A stretch of 64,000 nt of DNA, taken from NCBI RefSeq assembly GCF_022554085.1, contig NZ_JAKFYR010000014.1:1-64000 (forward strand), read 5' to 3'. A program made the translations under genes and the position numbers. Below are positions 27,256 through 37,800 of the stretch, piece after piece (the stretch's first letter is position 1; every line of letters begins with the position of its first letter). The notes beneath the pieces are model-generated. The model ran no database searches and had not been told where the DNA came from. It saw nothing but the letters and a program-made list of their open reading frames with translations. This DNA is from Rhodococcus sp. CH91. Its GTDB lineage: Bacteria; Actinomycetota; Actinomycetes; Mycobacteriales; Mycobacteriaceae.

Positions 27256-27292
27256 CGAACGCTCTCGGTTTCAACGAAGCCGAGAGCGTTCG
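27256..27292. terminator. Terminator for secreted protein gene
   Basis: A 13-bp perfect stem (CGAACGCTCTCGG with CCGAGAGCGTTCG) and an 11-base loop, 48 bp past the stop of the minus-strand gene at 27341 and also upstream of the DUF3558 gene. It separates the two units. Confidence 0.8.
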
Positions 27293-27340
27293 GTTACCTC
27301 GTCGACCCGACTACCAATTTGCGAGGGTCAATGCTGACGG

Positions 27341-27772
27341 TCAGTACGCAAAGGCGTAGTTGTATCCGCCGTAGCTGCTGTGGTTTTCGTCCCTTGCGAC
27401 CAGAGTGTAGTTGGGCGGCGCACCGGTGCTACCCGAGAACAGCGGGTAGGAGACCGAGTAGACGGCGGCGTAGACGTAGTGCGCACGTTCGTTCTTGATC
27501 AGAGCAGAAACATACGAATCGGACTCGATGCCGACCTCGACGACGCCGCAGTAACTGCCGTCCTGCGCCTTGGCGGGCAAACTGACGATCTTGCTGACCT
27601 CGCCGTACCGGTCGTCGTACGAGATCTGGTTGTTGTGCTGGTTCGAGCTGCAGAACACGTACTTCACTCCGCTGCCGGAGATGGTCACAGCCTGGGCGAC
27701 CGGCGCGGTGAGTGCTGCCGAGCTCACTGCGAGCGTGGCTGCAGCAGCAAGCGTTCCGATGAACTTCTTCAT
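27341..27772 (-). CDS. Secreted small protein of unknown function
   Basis: Precursor of 143 aa. MKKFIGTLAAAATLAVSSAA begins a clear signal peptide cleaved after APVAQA near residue 28. The mature part is about 115 aa, rich in Ser, Tyr, Gly and Asn, with two cysteines (VFCSSNQ and GSYCGVV) likely bridged, and ends GGYNYAFAY. No family is recognised. The ATG at 27772 has AAGGA 9 bases upstream; a TTG 9 bases further up is possible. It is a single-gene unit with its own terminator. Tyr/Gly-rich mature sequence suggests a cell-surface protein. Confidence 0.75.
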   Translation of the reverse strand: MKKFIGTLAAAATLAVSSAALTAPVAQAVTISGSGVKYVFCSSNQHNNQISYDDRYGEVSKIVSLPAKAQDGSYCGVVEVGIESDSYVSALIKNERAHYVYAAVYSVSYPLFSGSTGAPPNYTLVARDENHSSYGGYNYAFAY

Positions 27773-28308
27773 TGGGTCCAATCCTTGGGTGGATGCTGTA
27801 GGTCGAGCGCACCCCGCTCTGGATGAGGGCTGCAGTCCGAAGGCGGACGGGGTTGGGAGGACGTGCGCCGTGGCGGCTTATGGCCGCGGGCGGTCGAGTC
27901 CTCCGGGATATCGCGCTTCCGGACACAGGGGACGGAGCGCAAAGACCGGTGCTCTGCGGCTGTGGGCAGACCGAGGATGACGCGGCCGCGAGCCGACGGG
28001 CAGGTTCAATGCAATGTCCGTTCTGTGTGGAATGACCGTATGTATGTCGCATGTCCCCATCACCTCGTTACAGGGGTCTTCACGACCGACACACGGTGAC
28101 GACATTCGGGCGCGTGGAACGGACATCGGTGCGCGCTATTGCGTGCTCGAACGACCAGTTCGCGCACCGCTGCCGGAACGGTCACTCTGTCTGTGCGAAC
28201 TCGATGGTGGGGACACCGATGGCGACGATGTCGCCGTGATTGCCGCGCGCCGGAACGGGCTACCCCGGTAGGTAACCAGCGGAAGCATCGCAGTCGGGAG
28301 GCACGTTC
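27773..28308. other. 536-bp intergenic region upstream of acnA
   Basis: No convincing gene is seen here. The frames that are open are short, arginine-rich and lack ribosome binding sites. The region holds the right copy of the 25-bp repeat (28124-28148) and presumably the promoters of the secreted protein gene and of acnA. No riboswitch or tRNA is recognised. Confidence 0.6.
28124..28148. repeat. 25-bp imperfect direct repeat, right copy
   Basis: Matches 26210-26234 at 23 of 25 positions in direct orientation. Together they bracket 1.9 kb. No target-site duplication or integrase accompanies them, so they may be a dispersed intergenic repeat instead of an insertion scar. Confidence 0.5.
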
Positions 28309-31104
28309 ATGAGCGACGACAGTTTCGGCGCGCGCGACACCCTGAAGGTCGACGACACGGACTATCGGATCTACCGCATCGACAAGGTTCCTGGTTCGGA
28401 GCGACTGCCCTACAGCCTCAAGGTCCTGCTGGAGAACCTGCTGCGGACCGAGGACGGGCGGCTCGTCACCCGGGAGCAGATCGAAGCGGTCGCGGCATGG
28501 GACCCGAAGTCCACCCACAATCCGGAGATCCAGTTCTCGCCGGCACGCGTCCTCATGCAGGACTTCACCGGCGTGCCCTGCATCGTGGACCTCGTCGCGA
28601 TGCGCGACGCCATGACCACCCAGGGTGGCGACCCGAAGCGCATCAATCCGCTGATCCCCACCGAGCTCGTCATCGACCACTCGGTGATCGCCGACGTCTT
28701 CGGCACCGAGGACGCCTTCCGCATCAACACCGACCTCGAGTTCCAGCGCAATCGTGAACGCTACGAGTTGTTGCGGTGGGCGCAGGGAGCCTTCGACGAC
28801 TTCAAGGTGGTCCCGCCCGGCACCGGTATCTGCCACCAGGTGAACCTCGAGTACCTGGCCCGCGTCGTGTTCACCCGCGAGGACGCGGACGGCGACCTCG
28901 TCGCCTATCCCGACTCGCTCGTCGGCACCGACTCGCACACTCCGATGGTCAACGGCCTCGGTGTGGTCGGGTGGGGTGTGGGCGGCATCGAAGCCGAGGC
29001 GGCCATGCTCGGGCAGCCCGCGTCCATGCTGATCCCGCAGGTCGTCGGCTTCAAGCTCACCGGGGAACTCACAGAAGGCACGACGGCGACCGACCTGGTG
29101 CTCACCGTCGCCGAGAGGCTCCGCAAGACCGGAGTGGTGGGCAAGTTCGTGGAGTTCTTCGGTCCCGGCGTCGCCAACGTGCCGCTCGCCAACCGCGCGA
29201 CCATCGGCAACATGAGCCCCGAATACGGGTCGACGATCTCGATCTTCCCGATCGACGACGTCACGCTCGACTATCTGCGGCTCACCGGCCGCGACGACCA
29301 TCAGATCCGTCTCGTCGAGGCGTATGCCAAAGAGCAGGGCATGTGGCACGACCCGGATCGCGAACCCGAGTACAGCGAGGTCGTCGAACTGGACCTGTCG
29401 ACGGTCCGCCCGTCCGTCGCCGGTCCGAAGCGACCGCAGGACCGCATCCCTGTCGCGCTCGCACCCACGGCCGTGACCTCGCTGCTCAACGGCGAGGAGG
29501 TGCCCGATGTCGTCTCGCGCGTGCAGGACTCGGGTGTCGACGAGGGCGTGCTCGAATCGTTCCCCGCCAGTGACCCGGTGTCGGTGCGCGCCGAGGACTC
29601 CCGCGACGAACCGCGCGAGCCCGTGCCCGACGATGCCGACACCTCGGCGCCGCCGTCGAAGAAGGTCCCGGTGCGCATCGGGGGCGGTGACGAGTTCGAG
29701 CTCGACAACGGTCACGTGGTGATCGCGGCGATCACGTCGTGCACCAACACGTCCAACCCATCGGTGATGATCGGGGCCGCGCTGCTCGCCAAGAAGGCCG
29801 TGGAGAAGGGACTGCGCAGCAAGCCGTGGGTGAAGACCACGCTCGCCCCCGGTTCGCGAATCGTCACCGACTACTACGAGCGCTCGGGGTTGATGCCCTA
29901 TCTCGACAAGCTCGGATTCAACCTCGTCGGTTACGGCTGCACGACATGCATCGGCAACTCCGGTCCGCTTCCGGACGAGATCGCGGCCGCGATCGACGAG
30001 CACGACATCAACGTCTCGGCGGTGCTGTCGGGCAACCGCAACTTCGAAGGCCGCATCCACCCGCAGACGAAGATGAACTTCCTGGCCTCACCGCCCCTGG
30101 TCATCGCGTACGCGCTGGCGGGGTCGATGCTCGTCGACCTGTTCGAGGACCCGCTCGGAACCGACACCGACGGCAACCCCGTCCATCTGCGCGACATCTG
30201 GCCCACCACCCAGGAGATCCAAGAGGTCATCGACGACGCGGTGCGCTCGGAGATGTTCGAGACCGGTTACCGCGACGTCTACACCGGCGACGAGACATGG
30301 CGGAATCTCGACGTCCCCGACAGCGAGGTCTTCGAGTGGAAGGACGACTCCACCTACGTGCGGCGTCCTCCCTACTTCGAGGGCATGTCGCCGGAACCCG
30401 AGCCGTTGCGCGACATCGAAGGCGCCCGGGTGCTGGCGCTGCTCGGCGACTCGGTGACCACCGACCACATCTCACCGGCCGGTTCGATCCGACGGGACAG
30501 TCCGGCAGGCCGGTACCTGTCGGAGCACGGGGTCGAACAATCCGACTTCAACTCCTACGGCTCGCGGCGCGGCAACCACGAGGTGATGATCCGCGGCACC
30601 TTCGCGAACATCCGGTTGCGCAACCAGCTCGTGCCCGGTGTCGAAGGGGGCGTCACCCGTTACCTGCCGACGGACGAGCAGATGAGCATCTACGACGCCG
30701 CGCAGAAGTACGCGGAGGACGGCACACCGCTCGTCGTGCTCGCGGGCGCGGAATACGGTTCCGGATCGTCGCGCGACTGGGCGGCCAAGGGCACACTGCT
30801 GCTGGGTGTGCGGGCGGTGATCGCGCAGTCGTACGAGCGCATCCACCGCTCCAACCTCATCGGCATGGGCGTGCTGCCTCTGCAGTTCCCGGAGGGCGAG
30901 TCGGCGCAGAGCCTCGGCCTGACAGGGGAGGAGGAGTTCACCATCACCGGTCTGGCGGACAGCGACGACATCCCCGAGACCGTGCGAGTGCGCGCGGGCG
31001 ACAAGGAGTTCGACGCGACGGTGCGTATCGACACTCCCGCCGAAGCCGAATACTTCAAGCACGGTGGAATCCTGAAGTACGTGCTGCGGCAGCTCGGGCA
31101 GTGA
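28309..31104 (+). CDS. acnA: Aconitate hydratase A
   Basis: Tricarboxylic-acid-cycle enzyme of 931 aa interconverting citrate and isocitrate, AcnA/IRP1 branch by length. The [4Fe-4S] ligands are C478 ([10 protein letters not shown]) and C544/C547 ([12 protein letters not shown]). Other signatures are [29 protein letters not shown] and, in the swivel domain, [16 protein letters not shown] and [14 protein letters not shown]. An acidic insertion of about 60 residues near 400-460, containing FPASDPVSV, lies before the cluster domain, as in other actinobacterial enzymes. GGGAGG precedes the ATG by about 7 bases. No acnR-type TetR gene follows; the next gene is convergent, with stops 5 bp apart. 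Confidence 0.95.
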   Translation: MSDDSFGARDTLKVDDTDYRIYRIDKVPGSERLPYSLKVLLENLLRTEDGRLVTREQIEAVAAWDPKSTHNPEIQFSPARVLMQDFTGVPCIVDLVAMRDAMTTQGGDPKRINPLIPTELVIDHSVIADVFGTEDAFRINTDLEFQRNRERYELLRWAQGAFDDFKVVPPGTGICHQVNLEYLARVVFTREDADGDLVAYPDSLVGTDSHTPMVNGLGVVGWGVGGIEAEAAMLGQPASMLIPQVVGFKLTGELTEGTTATDLVLTVAERLRKTGVVGKFVEFFGPGVANVPLANRATIGNMSPEYGSTISIFPIDDVTLDYLRLTGRDDHQIRLVEAYAKEQGMWHDPDREPEYSEVVELDLSTVRPSVAGPKRPQDRIPVALAPTAVTSLLNGEEVPDVVSRVQDSGVDEGVLESFPASDPVSVRAEDSRDEPREPVPDDADTSAPPSKKVPVRIGGGDEFELDNGHVVIAAITSCTNTSNPSVMIGAALLAKKAVEKGLRSKPWVKTTLAPGSRIVTDYYERSGLMPYLDKLGFNLVGYGCTTCIGNSGPLPDEIAAAIDEHDINVSAVLSGNRNFEGRIHPQTKMNFLASPPLVIAYALAGSMLVDLFEDPLGTDTDGNPVHLRDIWPTTQEIQEVIDDAVRSEMFETGYRDVYTGDETWRNLDVPDSEVFEWKDDSTYVRRPPYFEGMSPEPEPLRDIEGARVLALLGDSVTTDHISPAGSIRRDSPAGRYLSEHGVEQSDFNSYGSRRGNHEVMIRGTFANIRLRNQLVPGVEGGVTRYLPTDEQMSIYDAAQKYAEDGTPLVVLAGAEYGSGSSRDWAAKGTLLLGVRAVIAQSYERIHRSNLIGMGVLPLQFPEGESAQSLGLTGEEEFTITGLADSDDIPETVRVRAGDKEFDATVRIDTPAEAEYFKHGGILKYVLRQLGQ

Positions 31105-31109
31105 CGCCG

Positions 31110-32849
31110 CTACGTGCCCGATGACAGTGCGTCGAAGACCGCCTTCACGCGCGCTTCGTCCTCGATGCCGAGGATGTCGGCCCAGAAGTACGCCGCTTCG
31201 TCGGTGTAGGCGTGGCCGTGGCCACCGGGCACGTCCGCGGCGAACACCATGTCCAGCGTGACCTGCCAGAAGGTGACGAACGGGAACCACGTCATCTCCT
31301 TGTCGACGTCGGCACCGCGTTCCTCCTTCAGCCAGTCGGGGCGATGCCGGATCAGATCGGGGGACCACCACACGATCGGGTCGCTCGGATGTTGCCAGTA
31401 GACGATGCGGGGGAACGCCCAATCACGCAGGCCGGGAAGGTTCGTGAGGTCCTGGGGGGTCGCGGCGAACCGCACGTTCTGTCCGCCGTAGATCACCGGC
31501 AGGATCTCGCGGCTTCCGGGATCGCGCGAGTCGGTGATGCGGCGCCACTGCTCCGTGAAATTCGGTGTCCCCACCCACAGGGCACCGTCGGTGCGGGTGA
31601 TCATGTCCTGCGCGCCGGCGAACGCCGCCTGGCCCCCGTAGGACCCCAGCGATTCGCCGAAGACGAGCAGTTTCGGACGGGTGGCCGGGTCGAGCACGCT
31701 CCACTTCGCGTACACGGCTTCGAACAGGGCCCGGCCGGCATCGCGAGGCGAGACGCGGTCGGCCAGGAACGCCAGCGGGCTGGCGAGGAAGGAATACTGC
31801 ATCGCTGCGATCGCCGTGTTCCCGTCGCCGAGATACTCCAGGGCACTTGCGACGTCCTCGTTCACCCAGCCGCGGCCGGTCGTCGTCGCCACCGCCAGGT
31901 AGTCCCGTTCGAAGGCCTTGGTGCGGTCCAGTTCCGCGACGACGTGTGAGGCGATGAGGTTCATCTTCTGCGCGTCGTCCTCTTCTCCGTCCTCGGTGTC
32001 GAGTGAGCGGTAACCGGCGTAGACCCGGATCGGCATCATGGCGGGATCTCCGGTGACCGCGGTGATCTCCTCGGGGGTCGGACCTCCGGCGACGAACGTG
32101 CGGCCCTCGCGGCCGAGCGAATCCCACGGTTCGAGGGACGCACTCGATCCCGAGCGTTCCGGTGCCTGGGGTTGCTCGACCCCCTCGGCGGTACCCGCGT
32201 CCACGCTTCGCGCCGATCCGTTCGCGATGTGGGCTATCTCCGCGGACAACAGCCCCTCCACCGCCCAGAACACGAGCAGCCCCACCAGTACGACACTGAC
32301 CGCCCGTGCCACCGGTGGCGGAAGCACTCTGACGACCATCCGGCTGAGCCACTGCGCCACGCGGCGCAGACCCCGGCCGATCTCGAGCAGGAGCAACGCC
32401 AACACGATCGTCACGAGCAGGACGCCGGGATAGTCCCAGGTGCCGCTGCCTTCCATTCCGACGAGTTCACGGCTGATGCGTTGCCACCGCGAACCGAGAG
32501 CGAGGAAGGTCGGCACCACCACGAGAGCGACCACCGCGAGCAGATACCACCCGGCCTTCTTCAGGATCGGCGGCCAGTTCGTCTCGAATCCGCACTTGCG
32601 GATGCCCCACGCGAGAAGGACACCGAGTCCGTATCCGGTCACCACGCTGATACCCGTCGCGACGCCCTGCAGGTACCAGGCGCGTGGCAGTAGAGATGGG
32701 GATAGCGACCAGCAGTAGAACACCAGGGCGACGATCAGCCCCAGCGGATGGAATCGCCGCAGCCACCGCAGCACACCCGCGCCGACCCGGGCGCGGAAGG
32801 TCGGTGAGGGCTCGGGAGTCGAAGGCGGCGTATCGACGGTCGAGGTCAT
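31110..32849 (-). CDS. Membrane alpha/beta-hydrolase (PF10081/DUF2319 type), copy A
   Basis: Protein of 579 aa. The first about 230 residues hold five or so membrane segments beginning with LGLIVALVFYCWSLSPSLLPRAW, the hallmark of this family. The rest is an alpha/beta-hydrolase domain: GREGRTFVAGGPTPEEI, RGWVNEDVASALEYL, and the nucleophile elbow FGESLGSYGG with Ser at about 400. It ends in the family HP/D/H-containing region YWQHPSDPIVWWSPDL and GHGHAYTDEA. It should be a membrane esterase or lipase-like enzyme with the catalytic domain on one side of the membrane; substrate is unknown. The ATG at 32849 is the natural start. The second copy lies 143 bp upstream on the same strand. Confidence 0.85.
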   Translation of the reverse strand: MTSTVDTPPSTPEPSPTFRARVGAGVLRWLRRFHPLGLIVALVFYCWSLSPSLLPRAWYLQGVATGISVVTGYGLGVLLAWGIRKCGFETNWPPILKKAGWYLLAVVALVVVPTFLALGSRWQRISRELVGMEGSGTWDYPGVLLVTIVLALLLLEIGRGLRRVAQWLSRMVVRVLPPPVARAVSVVLVGLLVFWAVEGLLSAEIAHIANGSARSVDAGTAEGVEQPQAPERSGSSASLEPWDSLGREGRTFVAGGPTPEEITAVTGDPAMMPIRVYAGYRSLDTEDGEEDDAQKMNLIASHVVAELDRTKAFERDYLAVATTTGRGWVNEDVASALEYLGDGNTAIAAMQYSFLASPLAFLADRVSPRDAGRALFEAVYAKWSVLDPATRPKLLVFGESLGSYGGQAAFAGAQDMITRTDGALWVGTPNFTEQWRRITDSRDPGSREILPVIYGGQNVRFAATPQDLTNLPGLRDWAFPRIVYWQHPSDPIVWWSPDLIRHRPDWLKEERGADVDKEMTWFPFVTFWQVTLDMVFAADVPGGHGHAYTDEAAYFWADILGIEDEARVKAVFDALSSGT

Positions 32850-32992
32850 CGGCGATCGCTTTCGTCGGAATCGGCTGGCCTGCGGGCGGGACTGTTCCGC
32901 ACTCAGTGTGCGCGCAGGAAGGCGTGGTGGAGCGACGAAATGCGATGCCGTGATGGAGAGAGTGGACGGCGGAGGGGCTGTGCCGGGTCCGG

Positions 32993-34690
32993 TTACTCGT
33001 CGCCAGCGTGCATCCGGTCGAGCGCGTCGGCGATGCGCTCGGTGTCGGCGAGGGTCCACCCGTCGCGCGGGGCGACGGCGGCCCAGCCGTAGGGGATGAG
33101 GTCCTCGTAGTTGTGCCCGTGACCGACGGGCGGCGAGGTGCCGACCATGATGTCGGCCGCGACCTGGGCGAAGGTGACGATCGGATACCACCGCATCGAC
33201 GGCGTACGGTCCGAGCCGGGAGGTTCGGCGAGCCAGTCGGGTCGCTCGAAGAGCAGGTCCGGTCCCCACCACACCACCGGATCGGAGGCGTGCTGCAGAT
33301 ACAGCACGCGCGGGTCGTTCCACGGCCCCGGCTCGTCCTCGAGGGTCTTCAGGTCGGAGGCGAAGCGCACCGCGATGCCGTCCTCGTAGACGGGCAGGAC
33401 TTCCGGAGAACCGGCGTCACGATGGTCGACGATGCTGCGCCACAGCTGGTTCGAATTCGGTGGCCCGACGAACAGGGCGGCGTCGATCTTCGTGCGCATG
33501 TCGGCGATGTCGCCGAACGCCGCTTCGGCCGACTGCGAGCCGAGACTTTCGCCGTAGACGACCAGCTTCGGGCGCTGGTCTTCGGGCAGCCGGCTCCAGC
33601 GTTCGTGGACGCCGTTGATCAGAGCGTCGCCAGCGGCCTTGGCGGCCGAGCCGTCGACGAGGAACGAGATCCAGCTCGGCAGGAAGGAATACTGGATCGC
33701 GGCGATCGCCGAATTGCCGTTGTAGATCATCTCGATCGAATCGGCGGCGATGGGGTTCACCCACCCGGTGCCGGTGGTTCCGGACACCACGAGAATCTCC
33801 CGTTCCCACGCCTTCGTGCGGTCGAGTTCGTCGAGGATCAGCTGCACCTGCTGACCGGTGGTGTCGTCGGCCTCGAGCCCCGCATACACCCGGATGGGTT
33901 CGAGTGCGGGAGCGTCGTTCAGCTCGGTCAGCTGCTCGGCGTCCATCCCGCCTGCCACGAAGGTGCGGCCCTGGCGGCCGAGGCTCTCCCACGACGACTC
34001 CGACGCGGGGCTGCCCGACCGCTCGGGAACCTGCGGCTGTTCCACGCCGGGGTCGGTGCTGTTGTTGTCGTCGGCGAACACGATCCGCGCGGCGGTCGAA
34101 CTGCTCGCGAGCAGGACCTGATCGACGAACACGACCGCCGCGACCGTCAGGATCACCGGCGCGAGAACGTGCGCGGCAGCAACCGGAACCCGCAGCCGGC
34201 TCGCCAGGAACTCCGCGAATCGCCGCCCGGTCCATCGCACTCCGCGCGCGACGTAGAGGACCGCGACGAAGATCGCGACACTCACCAGGCCCGTGCGCAG
34301 ATAGGCGAAGCCCGTCGTGGTCTCGATGCCCATGAGGGCGCGGATCTCGTTCTGCCAATCCGCAGCGAACAGCAGACTCCCGGCGAGCGTTCCCACCGCC
34401 GCCAGCGCAACCACACCTTCGACGACACGCCGGACAGCGTGCCGCTGCTGCCACCACGTGAACCGCGGAGCGATCCACCGCCGCGCAGGGAAGGCGAGGA
34501 GCACACCGATGCCGTACCCGGCGATGCCGGTCACGCCACTGATCAAGCCCTGGTAGTACCACTCGCGGGGGATCAGCGACGGGCTCAGGCTCCAGGCGAA
34601 GAAGAACAGTGCGACGACGAGACCGACGAAGTCGAGACCGAAGACGGAAAGGAGTCGTCGAGTTTGCTTGTCCTGCTCGGGCGCGCTCAC
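32993..34690 (-). CDS. Membrane alpha/beta-hydrolase (PF10081/DUF2319 type), copy B
   Basis: Paralogue of the preceding protein, 565 aa from the GTG at 34690. It has the same FFAWSLSPSLIPREWYYQGL membrane start, shared GVEQPQVPERSGSPAS linker, GRQGRTFVAGG, GTGWVNPIAADS and the nucleophile YGESLGSQSAE. No Shine-Dalgarno is seen before GTG 34690, but GATAGTGT a few bases upstream could be a -10 box giving a leaderless mRNA; a TTG at 34756 is an alternative. The two copies are in tandem, same strand, probably one unit. The gene is divergent from the large helicase at 34876. Function as a membrane esterase is a family inference. Confidence 0.83.
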   Translation of the reverse strand: MSAPEQDKQTRRLLSVFGLDFVGLVVALFFFAWSLSPSLIPREWYYQGLISGVTGIAGYGIGVLLAFPARRWIAPRFTWWQQRHAVRRVVEGVVALAAVGTLAGSLLFAADWQNEIRALMGIETTTGFAYLRTGLVSVAIFVAVLYVARGVRWTGRRFAEFLASRLRVPVAAAHVLAPVILTVAAVVFVDQVLLASSSTAARIVFADDNNSTDPGVEQPQVPERSGSPASESSWESLGRQGRTFVAGGMDAEQLTELNDAPALEPIRVYAGLEADDTTGQQVQLILDELDRTKAWEREILVVSGTTGTGWVNPIAADSIEMIYNGNSAIAAIQYSFLPSWISFLVDGSAAKAAGDALINGVHERWSRLPEDQRPKLVVYGESLGSQSAEAAFGDIADMRTKIDAALFVGPPNSNQLWRSIVDHRDAGSPEVLPVYEDGIAVRFASDLKTLEDEPGPWNDPRVLYLQHASDPVVWWGPDLLFERPDWLAEPPGSDRTPSMRWYPIVTFAQVAADIMVGTSPPVGHGHNYEDLIPYGWAAVAPRDGWTLADTERIADALDRMHAGDE

Positions 34691-34875
34691 GGTCGTGACA
34701 CTATCCAAAATGATCTTCGTGGGCTTGTCATCGAGCCACCCCGTCTCGCTCCGCAACGGCCGCGCGCACGGCGTCGAATGGGACCGGGTCCGGGCATGTC
34801 CGTCACGACTTCTAAGGTGGACTTACCCGTTTCGGTCGACGGGTGGCGGACGTCCGCAGGGTGAGAGGAGCAGGT

Positions 34876-37800
34876 GTGGAGCCGAAGGCGGGCGAACCCG
34901 AATTGAGGGATCGCGTGCAACGGCTGCTCGCCTTCCTGGCCGAGCTCGTGAAAGCCCGCAGCGCGCCCGTCCGCATCGTCGACAAACACCGTGCCGTGAT
35001 GTCCCTCGAGGCAGGAAACCTCGGTGCCGGGCTCAGGGCCGACGCCACCGCGGGTGACGTCATCCTTCGTGCGCGGCGCGTCCGGCTGGAAGACCCGCCG
35101 CGCCCGCCCGCACCGGTCGCGGAGTACGTGCAGGGAGACATCGGCAACTCCGCCGTCGAACCCGCATTCCGCCCGGAGACACCCGACACCGTCGACGGCC
35201 TCGAAGCCTGGCTCACGGAGTGGCGGGCCTGGGCGAGCGTCGACCGTGAGCGGCAGGCCGCGTCACAGCTGTACAGCTTCCTGCAGCGGGCCATGCTCGA
35301 GCTCGAAGACCAGCCGGAGTCGCTGGAACTCGTCGTCGCCTCGGGCCTGCTGCAGCTCTCGGAGGGTGTCGCGGGCGCACGCGTGCGCACACACCTGATC
35401 ACCCAGTCCGCTCGCGTCGAGCGGCTCGGCGACTCCGGCGACGTGGTGGTCCGGCTGAATCCCGACGCTGGCCCGGCGCTGGAAGACACCCTGCTCCTCA
35501 CCGGCCTGGACATTTTCGACCCCGCGAACACCCGCGACCTGCACGAGTCCCTCCCGACCCAGGTCGCCTCACCCCTCGATCCCGCCGCCCGGGGTTTCCT
35601 GAAGGGCTGGGGCGAGCGTGCGCTGACGGTACGCGTCGACCTCGTCGACCGGGCGGACGAAGCATCGTCACCCGACGCCTTCCTCACACCCTCACCGGCG
35701 CTCGTACTGCGCAAGCGCAGCGCCCATGCACTCATCGAGTACTACCACCGGATGACCGAGGCCGCTGCCGACGCGTCGAATCCGGTGCCGCTCGGTCTCG
35801 CGCAGCTCGTCGAACCCATCGAACCGGCCGACCGCGTCGCCTGGCTCGATCGGATCGGCAAGCCGTCCACCTCCTTCACCGGCGACCTCCTGTTCCCGTT
35901 GCCCGCGAACGAGGAGCAGCGCGACATCGTCGACCGGCTCGCCGGCGACAGCGGAGTGGTCGTCGAAGGACCGCCGGGCACGGGCAAGACCCACACGATC
36001 GCCAACATCGTGGCCGCGCTTCTCGCGCGCGGCCAGCGCGTGCTGGTCACCAGTGAGAAGGCCCAGGCGCTGCGGGTTCTCCGCGAGAAGCTTCCGCCCG
36101 AGCTGCGGGAGCTGTGCGTCGCGGTGAGCGACCCGGTCCACGGGGGCGCCGCAGAACTCACGCGCAGTGTCAGCGAGATCGCCACCCGCAAAGCGCAATT
36201 CAACGTGCGCCGCACAGCGCAGCGCATCGACGAGATCGCCACGCAACGCGACGACGCGCTGAACCGCCGGTCGACACTGATGGAGCAGATCCGGCAGGCC
36301 CGGGCGGACGAAGCGGTCGTCCATCCCGAGGTCGCCGCCGGATACGGGGGCACAGCCGCATCGATCGTCCGGCGCGTGCGTGCGGAGGAAGCCAAGTACG
36401 GGTGGCTTCCCGCGCCCCTCCTCACCGACGCCCCGCCGCTGACCGTCCAGGAACTCGTCACCCTCCACGGGCTGCATCAGCGATCGAGTGTCGAGCGGGC
36501 ACGCCGCCGGCACCAGCTCTTCCCGGACCTGTCCCTGCCCGACCAGAGAGAACTCGAGTACGCCTGCGCCGCGGTCGCACAGGCACCCGCGGATTTGTCG
36601 GGCAGCGACACGCACGGGGTGCTGCGGATCCTCGAGGGCGCACCCCTCGATGCACTCGCCCGCATCCGCGATCTGTGCGAACAACTGCAAGGCGCCCTCG
36701 AGGATGCCGAGCGCCTCGATGCGCGGATGCGACGCGTGACCGACGACGTCCTGTCGGGGAAGGCCCAGCACCTGTGGGGCAAGACGGCCGAACTCGCCGA
36801 TCTCGTGCAGGCCGCGCAGGACGCCGATCGCGTGGTCGGTGCCAGTACCGTGGTGGCGCCGGTGACGGGCGGCCTCGCGTTCGAGGCGTACGACGCGCTG
36901 GCCCGCAAGCTCGAGGCGGGGGACACCTGGCGCAGCGGCTTCTCCCGATTCCGGAGAAGTGACGAGCAATCCGCGGTCGAGGCGCTCGGTGAACCCGCGA
37001 CCGTCGACGGCGTCCCGGCCACCACCGCCCGTACGGCCCGCATCGTGGCCGAGCACCTCCGTGCGCTCGAGGCGATCCGGGTGGTGGGGATCGTTCTCCG
37101 CGATCTCGGTATCGACATCGCGCTCGACGAGTCGCGCAGCCGGGCCGTCGGAGCCCTCGCCTTCATCGACCGTGACCGCGGCGTCGTCGACAATCTCGTT
37201 GCACGGGTGAGCGACGTCGAGACCGCGCTCCGTGAGATCCACCCCGGTGCCCCGCGCATCACGAGTATCGAACAGGCACGGTCCGTCGCGGAGTCGGCCC
37301 GCGTGATCGCCGCGGCCGGCACCGCGGAAGCCAGCAAGAGCTGGCTCGAATCCATCGGGATGTACATCCGGAGTCAGATCGCCGGGGGAGCCTCGCCCGA
37401 AGGACGCGCGCTGGCACGTGCCTTCCACGAGGCAGACTTCGACGCCATCAACACCGCCCTGGACGCGTGGGACCGGGCAGTCGGGGAGCAGCGCGAGGAA
37501 CTCGACCTCGTCGCCCTGCACGCACGTCTGACCACCGCGGCACCCGGCCTCGCCCAGGCCATCGCGGAAAACCCGTTGAGCCTGGCATGGCCCGTCCGTC
37601 TCGCGGACATCGAGGAAGCGTGGGCCTGGCGCCGCGCAGACGACTGGGTGCGGCGCTTCCACGAACGCAGTGACGACGGGCAGTTCGAACGCGACCTCGA
37701 CGCGGTCGAGAAGGACATCACGCGCCTCACGACGCTGCTCGTCGAGGAGAAGGCGTGGAGCGCGTGCCTCGAACGCACGACCGCCGAGCAGGTCCAGGCG

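Noticed and set aside
28060-30060. 666-codon minus-strand frame over acnA
   Set aside because: Antisense shadow; acnA is certain from its cluster cysteines and motifs.
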